A DNA stretch of 64,000 nucleotides from positions 2,976,001 through 3,040,000 of the forward strand of contig CBDICG010000002.1 in NCBI GenBank assembly GCA_965277275.1, in the 5' to 3' direction. The notes under the pieces are model-generated. The model searched no databases and was not told the origin of the DNA. It worked only from the letters and a program-made list of their open reading frames with translations. Each line of letters starts with the position of its first letter. Positions within the stretch are counted from its first letter, which is position 1. Origin of the DNA: HLUCCA09 sp965277275 (GTDB lineage Bacteria > Pseudomonadota > Alphaproteobacteria > Rhodobacterales > Rhodobacteraceae). This document shows positions 9,578 to 17,413 of this stretch, piece by piece. The position numbers were made by a program, and so were the translations under genes.

Positions 9578-11350
9578 TCAATCGGCTTCGAAGGGGTCCC
9601 ATTCGTCGTCGACTTCGGGGAGCGCGTCGGCGGCGGCGGCCTGGGCGATTTCGGCCCGCGACCGGATGGCGGTGATCCTTGCTTCGGGGAAGGCGTCGCG
9701 CACGGCGCGGACGAGCGGGTGGGCTTCGGCTTCCTCTTCGAGGGCCGCGCGTGCAGCTTCGCGCGCTTCGGCAACGGTGGGTGCACCGCCACTTCCGACC
9801 AGGGTGATCGCCCAGCGTGCGCCTGTCCAGCTTTGGAGGCGCTGTCCCAGTCGTGCCGCGAGATCCGCCGCGCTCCCGGGGGCGGGCTCGAACTCGATCC
9901 GGCCCGGGCTGTACCGGACAAGCCGGACCGCGTGTTCGACCTCGACAAGCAGGGCGACGTCGCGCCGTGCGCGGATGAGGTCAACCACATCGTCGAACCG
10001 GGCGTAGCGCGCGAGTGCCGCCTGGGGATCCGGGGGCGCCGAAGCGTGGGGAACCGCCGCGGATGGAGTGCCACGCGGAGCGGACTGTGGGGCGGGCACG
10101 CGGGCCGGCTCCGGCGCGGTGGCCGTTGGACCTGGCGAGGGCGGCGAGGCGTGCGGAGGCGGGGCTGACGGTGCGGGTGCCTTTTGGGTGAGTTGGCGCA
10201 CGAGGTCTTCGGGGGGCGGCAGATCCGCGACATGGGTGAGACGAATTAGGGCCATCTCGGCGGCCATCATGGCGTTGGGGGCTTGCGCGACTTCTTCGAG
10301 GGCCTTGAGGAGCATTTGCCACATACGAGTGAGCACGCGCATCGGTACGGCCGCCGCGATGGTTCTGCCCCTGTCTCGCTCATCGGGGGCGATCGTCGGG
10401 TCATCCGCGGTGTCGGGGGTGATCTTGGTGACAGAGACCCAGTGACAGATCTCCGCGAGGTCGCGCAGGACGACCAACGGGTCCGCCCCATCCGCATATT
10501 GCGCCGAGAGCTCGCCCAGGGCGCCAGCGGCGTTGCCCTGCAGCACCAGATCGAAGAGATCGAGAATGCGCCCCCGGTCGGCGAGCCCGAGCATGGTGCG
10601 CACATCTTCCGCCGTGACTTCGGCGGCATCTCCCTGGGCAATCGCCTGATCCAGGAGCGATGTGGCGTCTCGGGCGGATCCTTCGGAGGCGCGGGCCATC
10701 AGTGCGAGCGCTCCGTCCGAGATGGCGGCACTTTCAGCGTCCGCGATGCGGCGCATCAGGCCGATCATGTCTTCGGGTTCGATGCGGCGCAGGTCGAAGC
10801 GCTGGCAGCGGGACAGGACGGTGACGGGGACCTTGCGGATCTCGGTGGTCGCGAAGATGAACTTGGCGTGGCGCGGCGGCTCCTCGAGCGTCTTGAGAAG
10901 GGCGTTGAACGCGGAGCGCGAGAGCATGTGCACTTCGTCCACGATGTAGACCTTGAACCGCGCCGAGCCCGGCGCGTAGGCAACGGAGTCGATGACCTGG
11001 GCGCGGATGTCGTCGATGCCGGTATTGGAGGCGGCGTCCATTTCCAGCACGTCGGTGTGGCGGCCGTCGGAGATTGCAACGCAGTGCTCGCAGACGCCAC
11101 ATGGCTCCGTCGTCGGGCCGCCTTGTCCAACGGGGCCAATGCAATTCATGCCTTTCGCGACGATACGGGCGGTCGTCGTCTTGCCGGTGCCACGGATCCC
11201 CGTGAGTATGAACGCCTGAGCGATCCTGTCCGCGGCGAAGGCATTCTTCAGGGTGCGGACCATGGCGTCTTGTCCGACGAGGTCAGCGAAAGTGTCGGGT
11301 CGGTATTTGCGCGCCAGGACCTGATAGGCGGCGCTGTCTGATGGGCTCAT
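9578..11350 (-). CDS. dnaX: DNA polymerase III subunit gamma/tau
   Basis: DnaX is the clamp-loader ATPase and replisome organiser. Starting at ATG 11350 gives 590 residues beginning MSPSDSAAYQVLARKYRP. The frame is open further upstream, but conservation starts here. Walker A is GIRGTGKTT near residue 49. A four-Cys zinc module follows (NCIGPVG...CGVCEHC), then VDEVHMLS (Walker B), the SRC sensor TVLSRCQRFDLRR, and a Pro/Ala-rich linker into a tau-like C-terminal region ending DEWDPFEAD. The family C-terminus is normal. Short repeats lie just outside both ends. Confidence 0.96.
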   Translation of the reverse strand: MSPSDSAAYQVLARKYRPDTFADLVGQDAMVRTLKNAFAADRIAQAFILTGIRGTGKTTTARIVAKGMNCIGPVGQGGPTTEPCGVCEHCVAISDGRHTDVLEMDAASNTGIDDIRAQVIDSVAYAPGSARFKVYIVDEVHMLSRSAFNALLKTLEEPPRHAKFIFATTEIRKVPVTVLSRCQRFDLRRIEPEDMIGLMRRIADAESAAISDGALALMARASEGSARDATSLLDQAIAQGDAAEVTAEDVRTMLGLADRGRILDLFDLVLQGNAAGALGELSAQYADGADPLVVLRDLAEICHWVSVTKITPDTADDPTIAPDERDRGRTIAAAVPMRVLTRMWQMLLKALEEVAQAPNAMMAAEMALIRLTHVADLPPPEDLVRQLTQKAPAPSAPPPHASPPSPGPTATAPEPARVPAPQSAPRGTPSAAVPHASAPPDPQAALARYARFDDVVDLIRARRDVALLVEVEHAVRLVRYSPGRIEFEPAPGSAADLAARLGQRLQSWTGARWAITLVGSGGAPTVAEAREAARAALEEEAEAHPLVRAVRDAFPEARITAIRSRAEIAQAAAADALPEVDDEWDPFEAD

Positions 11351-11409
11351 GGTGGGCGTTCCTCTTGTGCCCAAGGATAGGCGGGTGGTGGCGGCGCGTC
11401 CATGGCGTC

Positions 11410-11481
11410 CCCGAAATATCGTCTTGGAGAGACGGAGTGGAGATCGGCCCTTCGGGGAGGATATTTCGGGCACAATGAAGC
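11410..11481. repeat. Dispersed repeat copy 2 with an inverted partner, upstream of dnaX
   Basis: GATATTTCGGG at 11460-11470 forms a perfect 11-bp inverted repeat with CCCGAAATATC at 11410-11420, with 39 nt between. The right arm continues as CACAATGAAGC and matches the repeat at 9533-9557. This lies 60-131 bp upstream of the dnaX start. It could be an RNA hairpin, a regulatory element or a non-autonomous repeat. Apart from this and the small frame at 11794-11976, I see nothing in 11351-12111. Confidence 0.55.
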
Positions 11482-11793
11482 ATGGGCGTTTTCCCTGGAA
11501 TGGGAGCGCTGTCTGTACGGGCGCGTTGCATTGGCCATGGGAGATGGCATGCGCGCCCTGTCGGGATCCGGCCCGGGGCACCGTTGGCTGGCAGGTAGTT
11601 CGGGGCGGGTTTTTTGCTTGGATCGGGAACGGGCCTGAACAGCCGCGATGTGCTCGGCCGATTGGCTGTTGGTCGCGTTGGGAGGACATTTGCCCGCCGG
11701 GGATGGCCAACGGTTTCGGCAGAGGTGTCGAGCGTCGCGCGACCGTTGTCTGCGAGACTCGATGACTTTGGCGAAATGCGGTTGTCGGCTGGG

Positions 11794-11976
11794 TCAGCGT
11801 TTGTCTGCGGATGGGTCTTGGCCCATCCGTGAGGTCGTGTCTGCTTGAGCGGGCTTCAGGTAGCGGGCGACAAGGGCCTGGAGAAGCGGGCTCGCTGCCG
11901 CTTCCCGTGCTGTGTTTCCGTTGGTGCGCACTTGCGCGTCACTCACGATTATCTTCGCGGGCAGTTTGGAATACAT
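11794..11976 (-). CDS. Small hypothetical protein (60 aa)
   Basis: A 60-codon frame starts at ATG 11976 with GGAGGAG placed 6-7 nt upstream, a strong ribosome-binding site. The product begins MYSKLPAKIIVSDAQVR and is soluble and mildly basic, with no membrane segment or cysteine. It stands alone in the 833-bp gap between dnaX and serA. No family was recognised. The good Shine-Dalgarno sequence argues for a real gene, but its size leaves room for chance. Confidence 0.4.
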   Translation of the reverse strand: MYSKLPAKIIVSDAQVRTNGNTAREAAASPLLQALVARYLKPAQADTTSRMGQDPSADKR

Positions 11977-12111
11977 GGGTGCTCCTCCGGCCGGGGTGAT
12001 TACCGAAAAACCAGAGTCTTGTTACTCAAAGATGAATTCGTGCTGAGTGAGTCTCTTTCCCGAAAGGCGCTGGCTGTATTGCCCGAAAAGGAATCAACCA
12101 AAGCGCGAATG

Positions 12112-12150
12112 CCCATTGCAGTGGCACGTTGCGCGCGCCGCTGCAATGGG
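12112..12150. other. 10-bp perfect inverted repeat downstream of serA
   Basis: CCCATTGCAG (12112-12121) and CTGCAATGGG (12141-12150) flank a 19-nt GC-rich loop, 33 bp beyond the serA stop. There is no T-run on either strand, so it is not a classic terminator. It may block 3' exonucleases or be a protein-binding dyad. Confidence 0.4.
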
Positions 12151-12183
12151 AGGAGTTGTGTTGGTCCGGCGCGCCACCGCGCG

Positions 12184-13791
12184 CTACATCTGGAATGCCA
12201 GAGGGCGTACGGCGTCGAAGAGACCGGTCGCGCGCAGATCGTCCAGCACCTTCTCGGGCACGGGAGAATCCACGTAGAGAAGGGCGATGGCGTCCCGCCC
12301 GCGCTCGTTGCGCCCAAGGGTGAAGTTGGCGATGTTCACACCGTTTGAGCCCATTGTTTGCCCCAGCGTGCCGATGATCCCGGGGACATCCACGTTGGTG
12401 GTGTAGAGCATGTGGGCGCCAATCTCGGCGTCGATGTTGATGCCCTTGATCTGGATGAAGCGAGGCTTGCCATCCGAGAAGACCGTGCCTGCAATCGAGC
12501 GCTCGCGCTCGGCCGTCTTGACCGTGATCTTCATGTAAGCGTCGAAGACGCCGGTCTTGCCTTGGGTCGTGCGCGAGACCTTGATTCCGCGATCCTTTGC
12601 GATGACGGGAGCGGAGACCATGTTCACTTCGGGATTGCTGGCTTGCATCACGCCTGCGATGGCCGCGCAGCCGAGTGCTTCAAGGTTCATTTCGGCGACG
12701 GCGCCGTCATAGAGCAGGTTGAGGGCCTCGATGGGTTCGCCTGTCATCTGCCCGATGAAGGCCCCGAGGTGCTCGGCGAGCTTCACCCAGGGTCCCATGA
12801 CCGTTGCCTCTTCTGCCGTGACCGACGGCATGTTGAGGGCGTTCTGCACGGCGCCGGTCAGCAGGTAGTCCGACATCTGTTCGGCCACCTGGAGAGCAAC
12901 GTTCTCCTGTGCTTCTGTCGTCGAGGCGCCGAGATGGGGCGTGACAACGACGTTCGGCAAGTTGAAGAGCGGGTTTTCCGTCGCGGGCTCCTGCTCGAAG
13001 ACATCGAACGCGGCGCCTGCCACATGGCCGTCTGTCAGGGCCTTGCCGAGGGCCACCTCGTCGACGAGGCCACCTCGGGCACAGTTGACGATACGCACTC
13101 CCTTCTTGGTCTTAGCAAGGGCCTCGGCCGAGAGAATGCTCCTGGTCTTGTCGGTCAGGGGGACATGCAAAGAGATGAAATCGGCACGCGAGAGAAGCTC
13201 ATCGAGCGTCACCTTTGTGACGCCGATCTTGCCGGCGCGTTCTTCCGATAGGAAGGGATCGTAGGCGATGACGCGCATCTTGAGCCCGAGTGCCCGTTCG
13301 CACACGATTGAGCCGATATTGCCGGCGCCGATGACGCCGAGCGTCTTGCCCGTGAGCTCGACGCCCATGAAGGCGGATTTTTCCCATTTGCCAGCGTGGG
13401 TCGACGCGTTGGCCTGCGGGATCTGCCGGGCGACTGCCATCATCATGGCGATGGCGTGTTCGGCCGTGGTGATTGAGTTGCCAAAGGGCGTATTCATCAC
13501 GATGACACCTCGCTTGGAGGCGGAGGGGATTTCCACGTTGTCGACGCCAATGCCCGCGCGGCCGACAACCTTCAGGTTCGGCGCAGCCGCCAGCAGCTTG
13601 TCGGTCACCTTGGTTGCGGACCGGATGGCGAGGCCATCGTAGTTCGGGATCTCTGCCAGGAGCCGCTCCTTGTCCTTGCCGATGGATGGGTCGAACGTGA
13701 CGTCGATCCCGCGATCCCGGAAGATCTGGACGGCGGTCTCGCTCAGTTTGTCGGAGACGAGGACGCGAGGAGGATTGGAAGAGTTTGCCAT
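12184..13791 (-). CDS. serA: D-3-phosphoglycerate dehydrogenase
   Basis: SerA oxidises 3-phosphoglycerate to 3-phosphohydroxypyruvate with NAD+, the committed step of serine synthesis. The 535-residue long form is present: substrate-binding domain (LAIRSATKVTDKLL; GRAGIGVDNVEI), Rossmann motif GVIGAGNIGSIV, active-site CARGGLVDE and TPHLGASTTEAQENVA, then the intervening ASB domain and a C-terminal ACT domain (VPGIIGTLGQTMGSNGVNIA) that usually gives serine feedback. The start is ATG 13791 with AAAGGA upstream. It lies 84 bp downstream of serC on the same strand. Confidence 0.97.
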   Translation of the reverse strand: MANSSNPPRVLVSDKLSETAVQIFRDRGIDVTFDPSIGKDKERLLAEIPNYDGLAIRSATKVTDKLLAAAPNLKVVGRAGIGVDNVEIPSASKRGVIVMNTPFGNSITTAEHAIAMMMAVARQIPQANASTHAGKWEKSAFMGVELTGKTLGVIGAGNIGSIVCERALGLKMRVIAYDPFLSEERAGKIGVTKVTLDELLSRADFISLHVPLTDKTRSILSAEALAKTKKGVRIVNCARGGLVDEVALGKALTDGHVAGAAFDVFEQEPATENPLFNLPNVVVTPHLGASTTEAQENVALQVAEQMSDYLLTGAVQNALNMPSVTAEEATVMGPWVKLAEHLGAFIGQMTGEPIEALNLLYDGAVAEMNLEALGCAAIAGVMQASNPEVNMVSAPVIAKDRGIKVSRTTQGKTGVFDAYMKITVKTAERERSIAGTVFSDGKPRFIQIKGINIDAEIGAHMLYTTNVDVPGIIGTLGQTMGSNGVNIANFTLGRNERGRDAIALLYVDSPVPEKVLDDLRATGLFDAVRPLAFQM

Positions 13792-13852
13792 GACATATGT
13801 CCTTTCACGGGCCCGTGACCCGTGGAATGAGAGGGAGGGTGGGGGCGGGCCC

Positions 13853-13874
13853 CGAATTTTCGTACGAAAATTCG
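13853..13874. repeat. 22-bp perfect palindrome between serC and serA
   Basis: CGAATTTTCGT followed immediately by its exact reverse complement, beginning one base after the serC stop codon (TGA at 13876-13878 on the minus strand). As RNA it folds with almost no loop, and the A/T arms can act as a U-run in either direction. It could be a weak terminator or attenuator inside the operon, or an intergenic repeat of the type common in Rhodobacteraceae. Confidence 0.6.
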
Positions 13875-13875
13875 C

Positions 13876-15030
13876 TCAGGCGTCGACGGTGAGCGCTGAA
13901 CGCTCGGTCTGGTACGCCCAGTCGATCCACGGCATCAGCGTGTCGAGATCGGAGGCTTCGACGGTCGAGCCGCACCAGATGCGCAATCCCGCAGGCGCAT
14001 CGCGATAGCCCCCGATGTCAAACGCCACGCCTTCTGCTTCCAGACGCTTTGCGACGGCCTTGGCGAAGGCGCTGGGGTCGTCGATGCAGGGATCCGTGAA
14101 CTTCAGGCAGACCGAAGTCGTGGATCGGGTTTCGGGCGCAATTGCGAGGTAGTCGATCCACTCCCTCGCCTGCACGAAGCGATCGACGACAGCCGCGTTC
14201 GCGTCTGCGCGTGCGATCAGCCCGTCGAGGCCCCCAAGCGAGGCCGCCCAATCGAGGGCGGCCAGATAGTCTTCGACGCACAGCATGGAGGGCGTGTTGA
14301 TCGTGGCACCCTCGAAGATCCCTTCGATGAGTTTGCCGCCCTTGGTGAGTCGGAAGATCTTCGGCAAAGGCCAGGGCGGCGTGTAGCTCTCCAGCCGCGC
14401 GACAGCGCGCGGGCTCAGAATGAGCATCCCGTGCGCCGCTTCACCACCGAGCACCTTCTGCCACGAGAAGGTCGTTACATCGAGCTTGTCCCAGGGGAGG
14501 TGCATGGCGAAGGCGGCCGATGTCGCATCGCACAGCGTCAGCCCGGCGCGGTCCGCGGGAATACCCTGCCCATTCGAGACACGCACACCGGACGTTGTGC
14601 CATTCCAGGTGAAACAGACGTCATGGTCGTAGTTCAGTTTCCCCATGTCGACGATTTCGCCATAGGGTGCTTCATGTATGGTTGCTTCGAGCTTGAGTTG
14701 CTTGACGGCATCCGTGACCCAACCGGCGCCAAAGCTCTCCCATGCAACCATCTCGACCGGGCGGTCGCCCAGCATCGTCCACATCGCCATCTCGTAGGCC
14801 CCGGTGTCGGACGCCGGGACGATTCCGATGCGATAGTCGTCTGGAACGCCGAGGATCTCTCGCGTGCGGTCGATCGCCGATTTCAGCTTTGCTTTGCCGA
14901 CAGATGCGCGGTGAGACCGTCCGAGAGCGGCGTCGCGAAGCGCGTCGAGGCTGAATGAGGGGGGTTTGGTGCAGGGACCAGAGGAAAAACGCGGATTGGC
15001 CGGCCGCGTTGCCGGTTGAGTAAGTGCCAT
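13876..15030 (-). CDS. serC: Phosphoserine aminotransferase
   Basis: SerC converts 3-phosphohydroxypyruvate and glutamate to phosphoserine, using PLP. ATG 15030 gives 384 residues, the length of the alphaproteobacterial/archaeal-type SerC; AAGGA lies upstream. Conserved parts are NPRFSSGPCTKPPSF at the N-terminus, the PLP-lysine region TTFSWQKVLGGEAAHG, and RIWCGSTVEASDLDTLMPWI near the end. It is the first gene of the serC-serA unit and its leader carries the structured RNA described below. That leader is also one end of the integrated satellite, so its present promoter may come from the element. Confidence 0.95.
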   Translation of the reverse strand: MALTQPATRPANPRFSSGPCTKPPSFSLDALRDAALGRSHRASVGKAKLKSAIDRTREILGVPDDYRIGIVPASDTGAYEMAMWTMLGDRPVEMVAWESFGAGWVTDAVKQLKLEATIHEAPYGEIVDMGKLNYDHDVCFTWNGTTSGVRVSNGQGIPADRAGLTLCDATSAAFAMHLPWDKLDVTTFSWQKVLGGEAAHGMLILSPRAVARLESYTPPWPLPKIFRLTKGGKLIEGIFEGATINTPSMLCVEDYLAALDWAASLGGLDGLIARADANAAVVDRFVQAREWIDYLAIAPETRSTTSVCLKFTDPCIDDPSAFAKAVAKRLEAEGVAFDIGGYRDAPAGLRIWCGSTVEASDLDTLMPWIDWAYQTERSALTVDA

Positions 15031-15052
15031 CAGTGGTATCCTTACAGATATG

Positions 15053-15133
15053 CGCCCCTCGTTGGGGAGGGGTGTCCCACCGCTGGGACTACGCTTCCCT
15101 TGAAAAACAAGCAAGAGGCAAAGGGCCTTACCC
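15053..15133 (-). ncRNA. serC 5' leader RNA (serC-motif-like)
   Basis: On the minus strand, directly upstream of serC, two compact hairpins follow a GCTTGTTTTTC segment. One is GTCCCA-GCGG-TGGGAC (15073-15088); the other is CCCCTC-CCCAAC-GAGGGG (15055-15072). The last lies 25 nt before the serC start and could gate ribosome access or transcription. A conserved serC leader motif is known in alphaproteobacterial serC-serA operons; the match here is by position, hairpin layout and memory of the motif, not by a covariance search. A second, diverged copy lies at 26055-26140. Confidence 0.55.
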
Positions 15134-15346
15134 TGCCACTTCGTGCAGCGTCGTGCAGAACGATGCGGGAACACGCGAGCCTGTGTGGCACAAATCTGGC
15201 ACACGGTGTTCTGTGTCTGTTCAAAACGAAGACCCCGGCGCGACGGCAATCGCAACCGGGGCTAAAGACGTTGTGGAGGGCGTCTGTTTGTTGCCCGAGT
15301 ATACCGCACTTTTCCCGATCTTGGCAATGCATTGGGGGGCGCTGGT
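15134..15346. other. Gap between serC leader and prim-pol: promoters and putative integrase arm site
   Basis: There is no convincing gene here. The stretch must hold the leftward serC promoter and the rightward promoter of the satellite replication genes. It contains the repeat TGGCACA-AATC-TGGCACA at 15186-15203, continuing ACGG as CGG, which has a near copy at 25984-26004. Read in one frame, this resembles the final residues of the integrase (CGTNLAHG versus FGTNPSHG). It may therefore be an arm-type binding site, or a remnant of an integrase gene end. Confidence 0.45.
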
Positions 15347-16147
15347 ATGATCTGCATCCCCTTCAACATCTTCCCGGTGGGGCCAGACAAGGCCCCCCTT
15401 GTGGCCGGGTGGCAGGCCAAGGCAACGCGCGACGGCCACACCATCCGCCAATGGGAAGCGCACGGCGCTGTCGCATGGGGCATCCCGTGCGGCGAGGCCA
15501 ACGGCTTGTTCGTGATCGACTTGGACTTGGATAAGGCTACGGGCGAGCCGGTGGGCGAGGCCAGCTTGAAGGCTCTGCCCCGCTATGCGGGCCTGATGGA
15601 TCGTGCCAACGTCTACACTCCCTCAGGCGGGCGGCACATCTACTGTCAGCACTTCGACGGCGCGCGCAACACCACGTCCAAGATCGGTCCCAAGATCGAC
15701 ACGCGCGGGCAAGGCGGCTACGTGGTCGCGCCCGGATCGTTTGTCGAAGGTGGTTCCTATCTCGGCCACTTCCCTGAGGCGTTGCCCCCGGTCCCGATGG
15801 GCTTGCGGGCGATGCTGCTGCACACGCCCCCGGCACCGGCTTGCACCTTCGACCGCCTGACGCCCACGGGGGAGGTGGAGGAACTGCTGACCCACATCCC
15901 GGCGGATATGCCCTACGGCGATTGGGTGGCCGTGCTGATGGCCTTGCACGACCGTTTCAACGGCTCTGACGAAGGTTTCGCGCTGGCGGATCGGTGGAGC
16001 GCGACCGGATCGAAATATCGCAAGGGCGAGGTTGCCGCCAAGTGGCGCAGCTTCAAGCGCAGCGGCGTAAGATGGGCAACCATCCCGGCGCTGGCCCGTC
16101 AAAACGGGGCTGACCTTTCCGACATCGCGCGGAGGTGGGCAGCATGA
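15347..16147 (+). CDS. Bifunctional DNA primase/polymerase (prim-pol, AEP superfamily)
   Basis: This 266-residue protein has the prim-pol core: metal-binding FVIDLDLDKA (D58, D60), TPSGGRHIYC with H97, and DTRGQGGYVVAPGS around 118-131. These enzymes prime and extend DNA on plasmids and phage satellites. The ATG at 15347 follows GGGGGG with a 7-nt spacing; the extra five upstream codons from TTG 15332 are less likely. The C-terminal 100 residues form a short helical primase-accessory region. Its stop overlaps the next gene (ATGA), so replication genes are coupled. Confidence 0.88.
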   Translation: MICIPFNIFPVGPDKAPLVAGWQAKATRDGHTIRQWEAHGAVAWGIPCGEANGLFVIDLDLDKATGEPVGEASLKALPRYAGLMDRANVYTPSGGRHIYCQHFDGARNTTSKIGPKIDTRGQGGYVVAPGSFVEGGSYLGHFPEALPPVPMGLRAMLLHTPPAPACTFDRLTPTGEVEELLTHIPADMPYGDWVAVLMALHDRFNGSDEGFALADRWSATGSKYRKGEVAAKWRSFKRSGVRWATIPALARQNGADLSDIARRWAA

Positions 16148-17211
16148 CCGTGATAAACCTCAACATGAACCCGTCCCGCGCCTCCGAGATCGAAACCCGC
16201 CTTGTGAGCCTGTCGGCAATCGAGGCGGTGCTGACCAGCAACTACCTGGTCAAGGGCTGGCTGGATCGGAATTGCCTTTCGATGCTCTACGGCCCGTCCA
16301 ACGCGGGCAAGACGTTCGTGGCGCTGGACATTGCCATGCACATCGCGGCGGGCCAGCCGTGGCGCGGGTTGCGCGTGAACGGTGGCCCGGTCCTCTACAT
16401 CGCGGCTGAGGGCGGTGCAGGCATCCGCAACCGCCTTGCAGCGATCAAACACGACCGCCCTGCTATGGGTGCTGCACCCTTCACACTGTTGCCTGTCGGG
16501 TTGGACCTGCACGGCCAAGGCGATGCTATGGCCGTCTGCGAGATCATGCCTGACGCTGATCCGGCGCTTGTGGTGATCGACACCTTGGCCCGGTCTATGG
16601 GCGCGGATGATGAGAACACGGCCAAGGATGCGGCAATGTTTGTCCGCAACTGCGACCTGATCCGCGAGGCGACCGGCGCGCACGTCATGGTCATTCACCA
16701 CACCGGCAAGGATGAGGACCGGGGCGCGCGTGGATCGTCTGCCCTGCGGGCGGCGGTGGATAACGAGATACAGGTTACAGCCGATTGGGAGATCATATCC
16801 CGCAAGCAACGCGATCAAGAACCGCCTGAGCCGCTGCATTTTAAGCTGCGCTCTGTGGTGCTGGGCTGCGATGAGGATGGCGACCCCGTGACAAGCGCGG
16901 TGGTGGACGTGGCCGAACCGCCCAAGCCGGAACGCAAGCCGCTTAAGGGCAAGAATGAGGTGGCCGTACAGGCGTTCTATGACGCCCTGCGCGACCACGG
17001 CGAGACACGCTCGGGCAACCTGTATCCGTCCAACCAAAAGGTGGTGCATGTAGACCGCTGGCGAGACGCCTGTGACGCCCACGGGCTGACCACGGGTGTG
17101 AGCGATAGCGCGGCCCGCACTGCGTTCATGCGCGCCAAGACCAAGCTGATGGACATGGACGAGGTGCGCGAGTTTGGCGGCTATGTGTGGAGGGTGCAGG
17201 ATGATGACTAA
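16144..17211 (+). CDS. RepA-type hexameric helicase / RecA-fold ATPase
   Basis: This 355-residue protein is an AAA_25/RepA-like RecA-fold ATPase. Walker A is LYGPSNAGKTFVALDIA (K56), Walker B is PALVVIDTLARS near 140-151, followed by the sensor region VMVIHHTGKDEDRGARGS. Such proteins unwind origins of plasmids and satellites and work with prim-pol primases. GGAGG at 16131-16135 positions the ATG at 16144. Its end overlaps the small frame and iteron-like repeats next to it, consistent with an origin placed beside the replication genes. Confidence 0.85.
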   Translation: MTVINLNMNPSRASEIETRLVSLSAIEAVLTSNYLVKGWLDRNCLSMLYGPSNAGKTFVALDIAMHIAAGQPWRGLRVNGGPVLYIAAEGGAGIRNRLAAIKHDRPAMGAAPFTLLPVGLDLHGQGDAMAVCEIMPDADPALVVIDTLARSMGADDENTAKDAAMFVRNCDLIREATGAHVMVIHHTGKDEDRGARGSSALRAAVDNEIQVTADWEIISRKQRDQEPPEPLHFKLRSVVLGCDEDGDPVTSAVVDVAEPPKPERKPLKGKNEVAVQAFYDALRDHGETRSGNLYPSNQKVVHVDRWRDACDAHGLTTGVSDSAARTAFMRAKTKLMDMDEVREFGGYVWRVQDDD

Positions 17212-17413
17212 CCGTCACAGCCCGTCACAGTGCGTCACATGTGCAGGCCAGAATGACCGTCACAAACGTCACACAACACTAGGAAGTGTGACGAGTGTGA
17301 CGCTGGCGAGGTTGGTGGCCGAAATGGTCCCAATGCCCCGAAATCTGTGTGGGCCTGAAACCGACCGCCCAACCTTTCTTTCGACACACACGGGAGGGCT
17401 GGCCGATGGCTAA
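17202..17413 (+). CDS. Small hypothetical protein overlapping the repeat array (70 aa)
   Basis: The frame starts ATGATG at 17202 behind GGAGGGTGCAGG, overlaps the end of the RepA-like gene by 10 bp and the start of the terminase gene by 8 bp. The product begins MMTNRHSPSQCVTCAGQ and has a CxxC and many His/Thr, but no recognised domain. The region is also a repeat array (CGTCACA), so the open frame may be a by-product of the repeats. A small-terminase role is conceivable from position only. Confidence 0.35.
17213..17302. repeat. Iteron-like array: five CGTCACA and two inverted TGTGACG
   Basis: CGTCACA occurs at 17213, 17223 and 17233 (10-bp period) and at 17258 and 17267 (9 bp apart). The inverse TGTGACG occurs at 17287 and 17296 (9 bp apart). 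The cluster lies just after the RepA-like gene. Helically phased heptamers beside a replication ATPase are typical of a replication origin; an operator or terminase cos/pac recognition region just before terL is the alternative. Confidence 0.7.

Noticed and set aside
7954..10233. Very long minus-strand open frame across the SBP gene and dnaX
   Set aside because: It is the antisense of a clear Tat-exported SBP joined to an out-of-frame reading of dnaX. It has Arg/His/Pro-rich composition and no domain; long shadows are common at this GC content.
10283..11341. 352-codon plus-strand frame opposite dnaX
   Set aside because: It is antisense to the conserved DnaX ATPase domain and has no recognisable protein features.
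15030..15346. tRNA or tmRNA as the satellite attachment site
   Set aside because: No cloverleaf, T-loop or CCA end can be found at either junction; the duplicated sequence is the serC leader.
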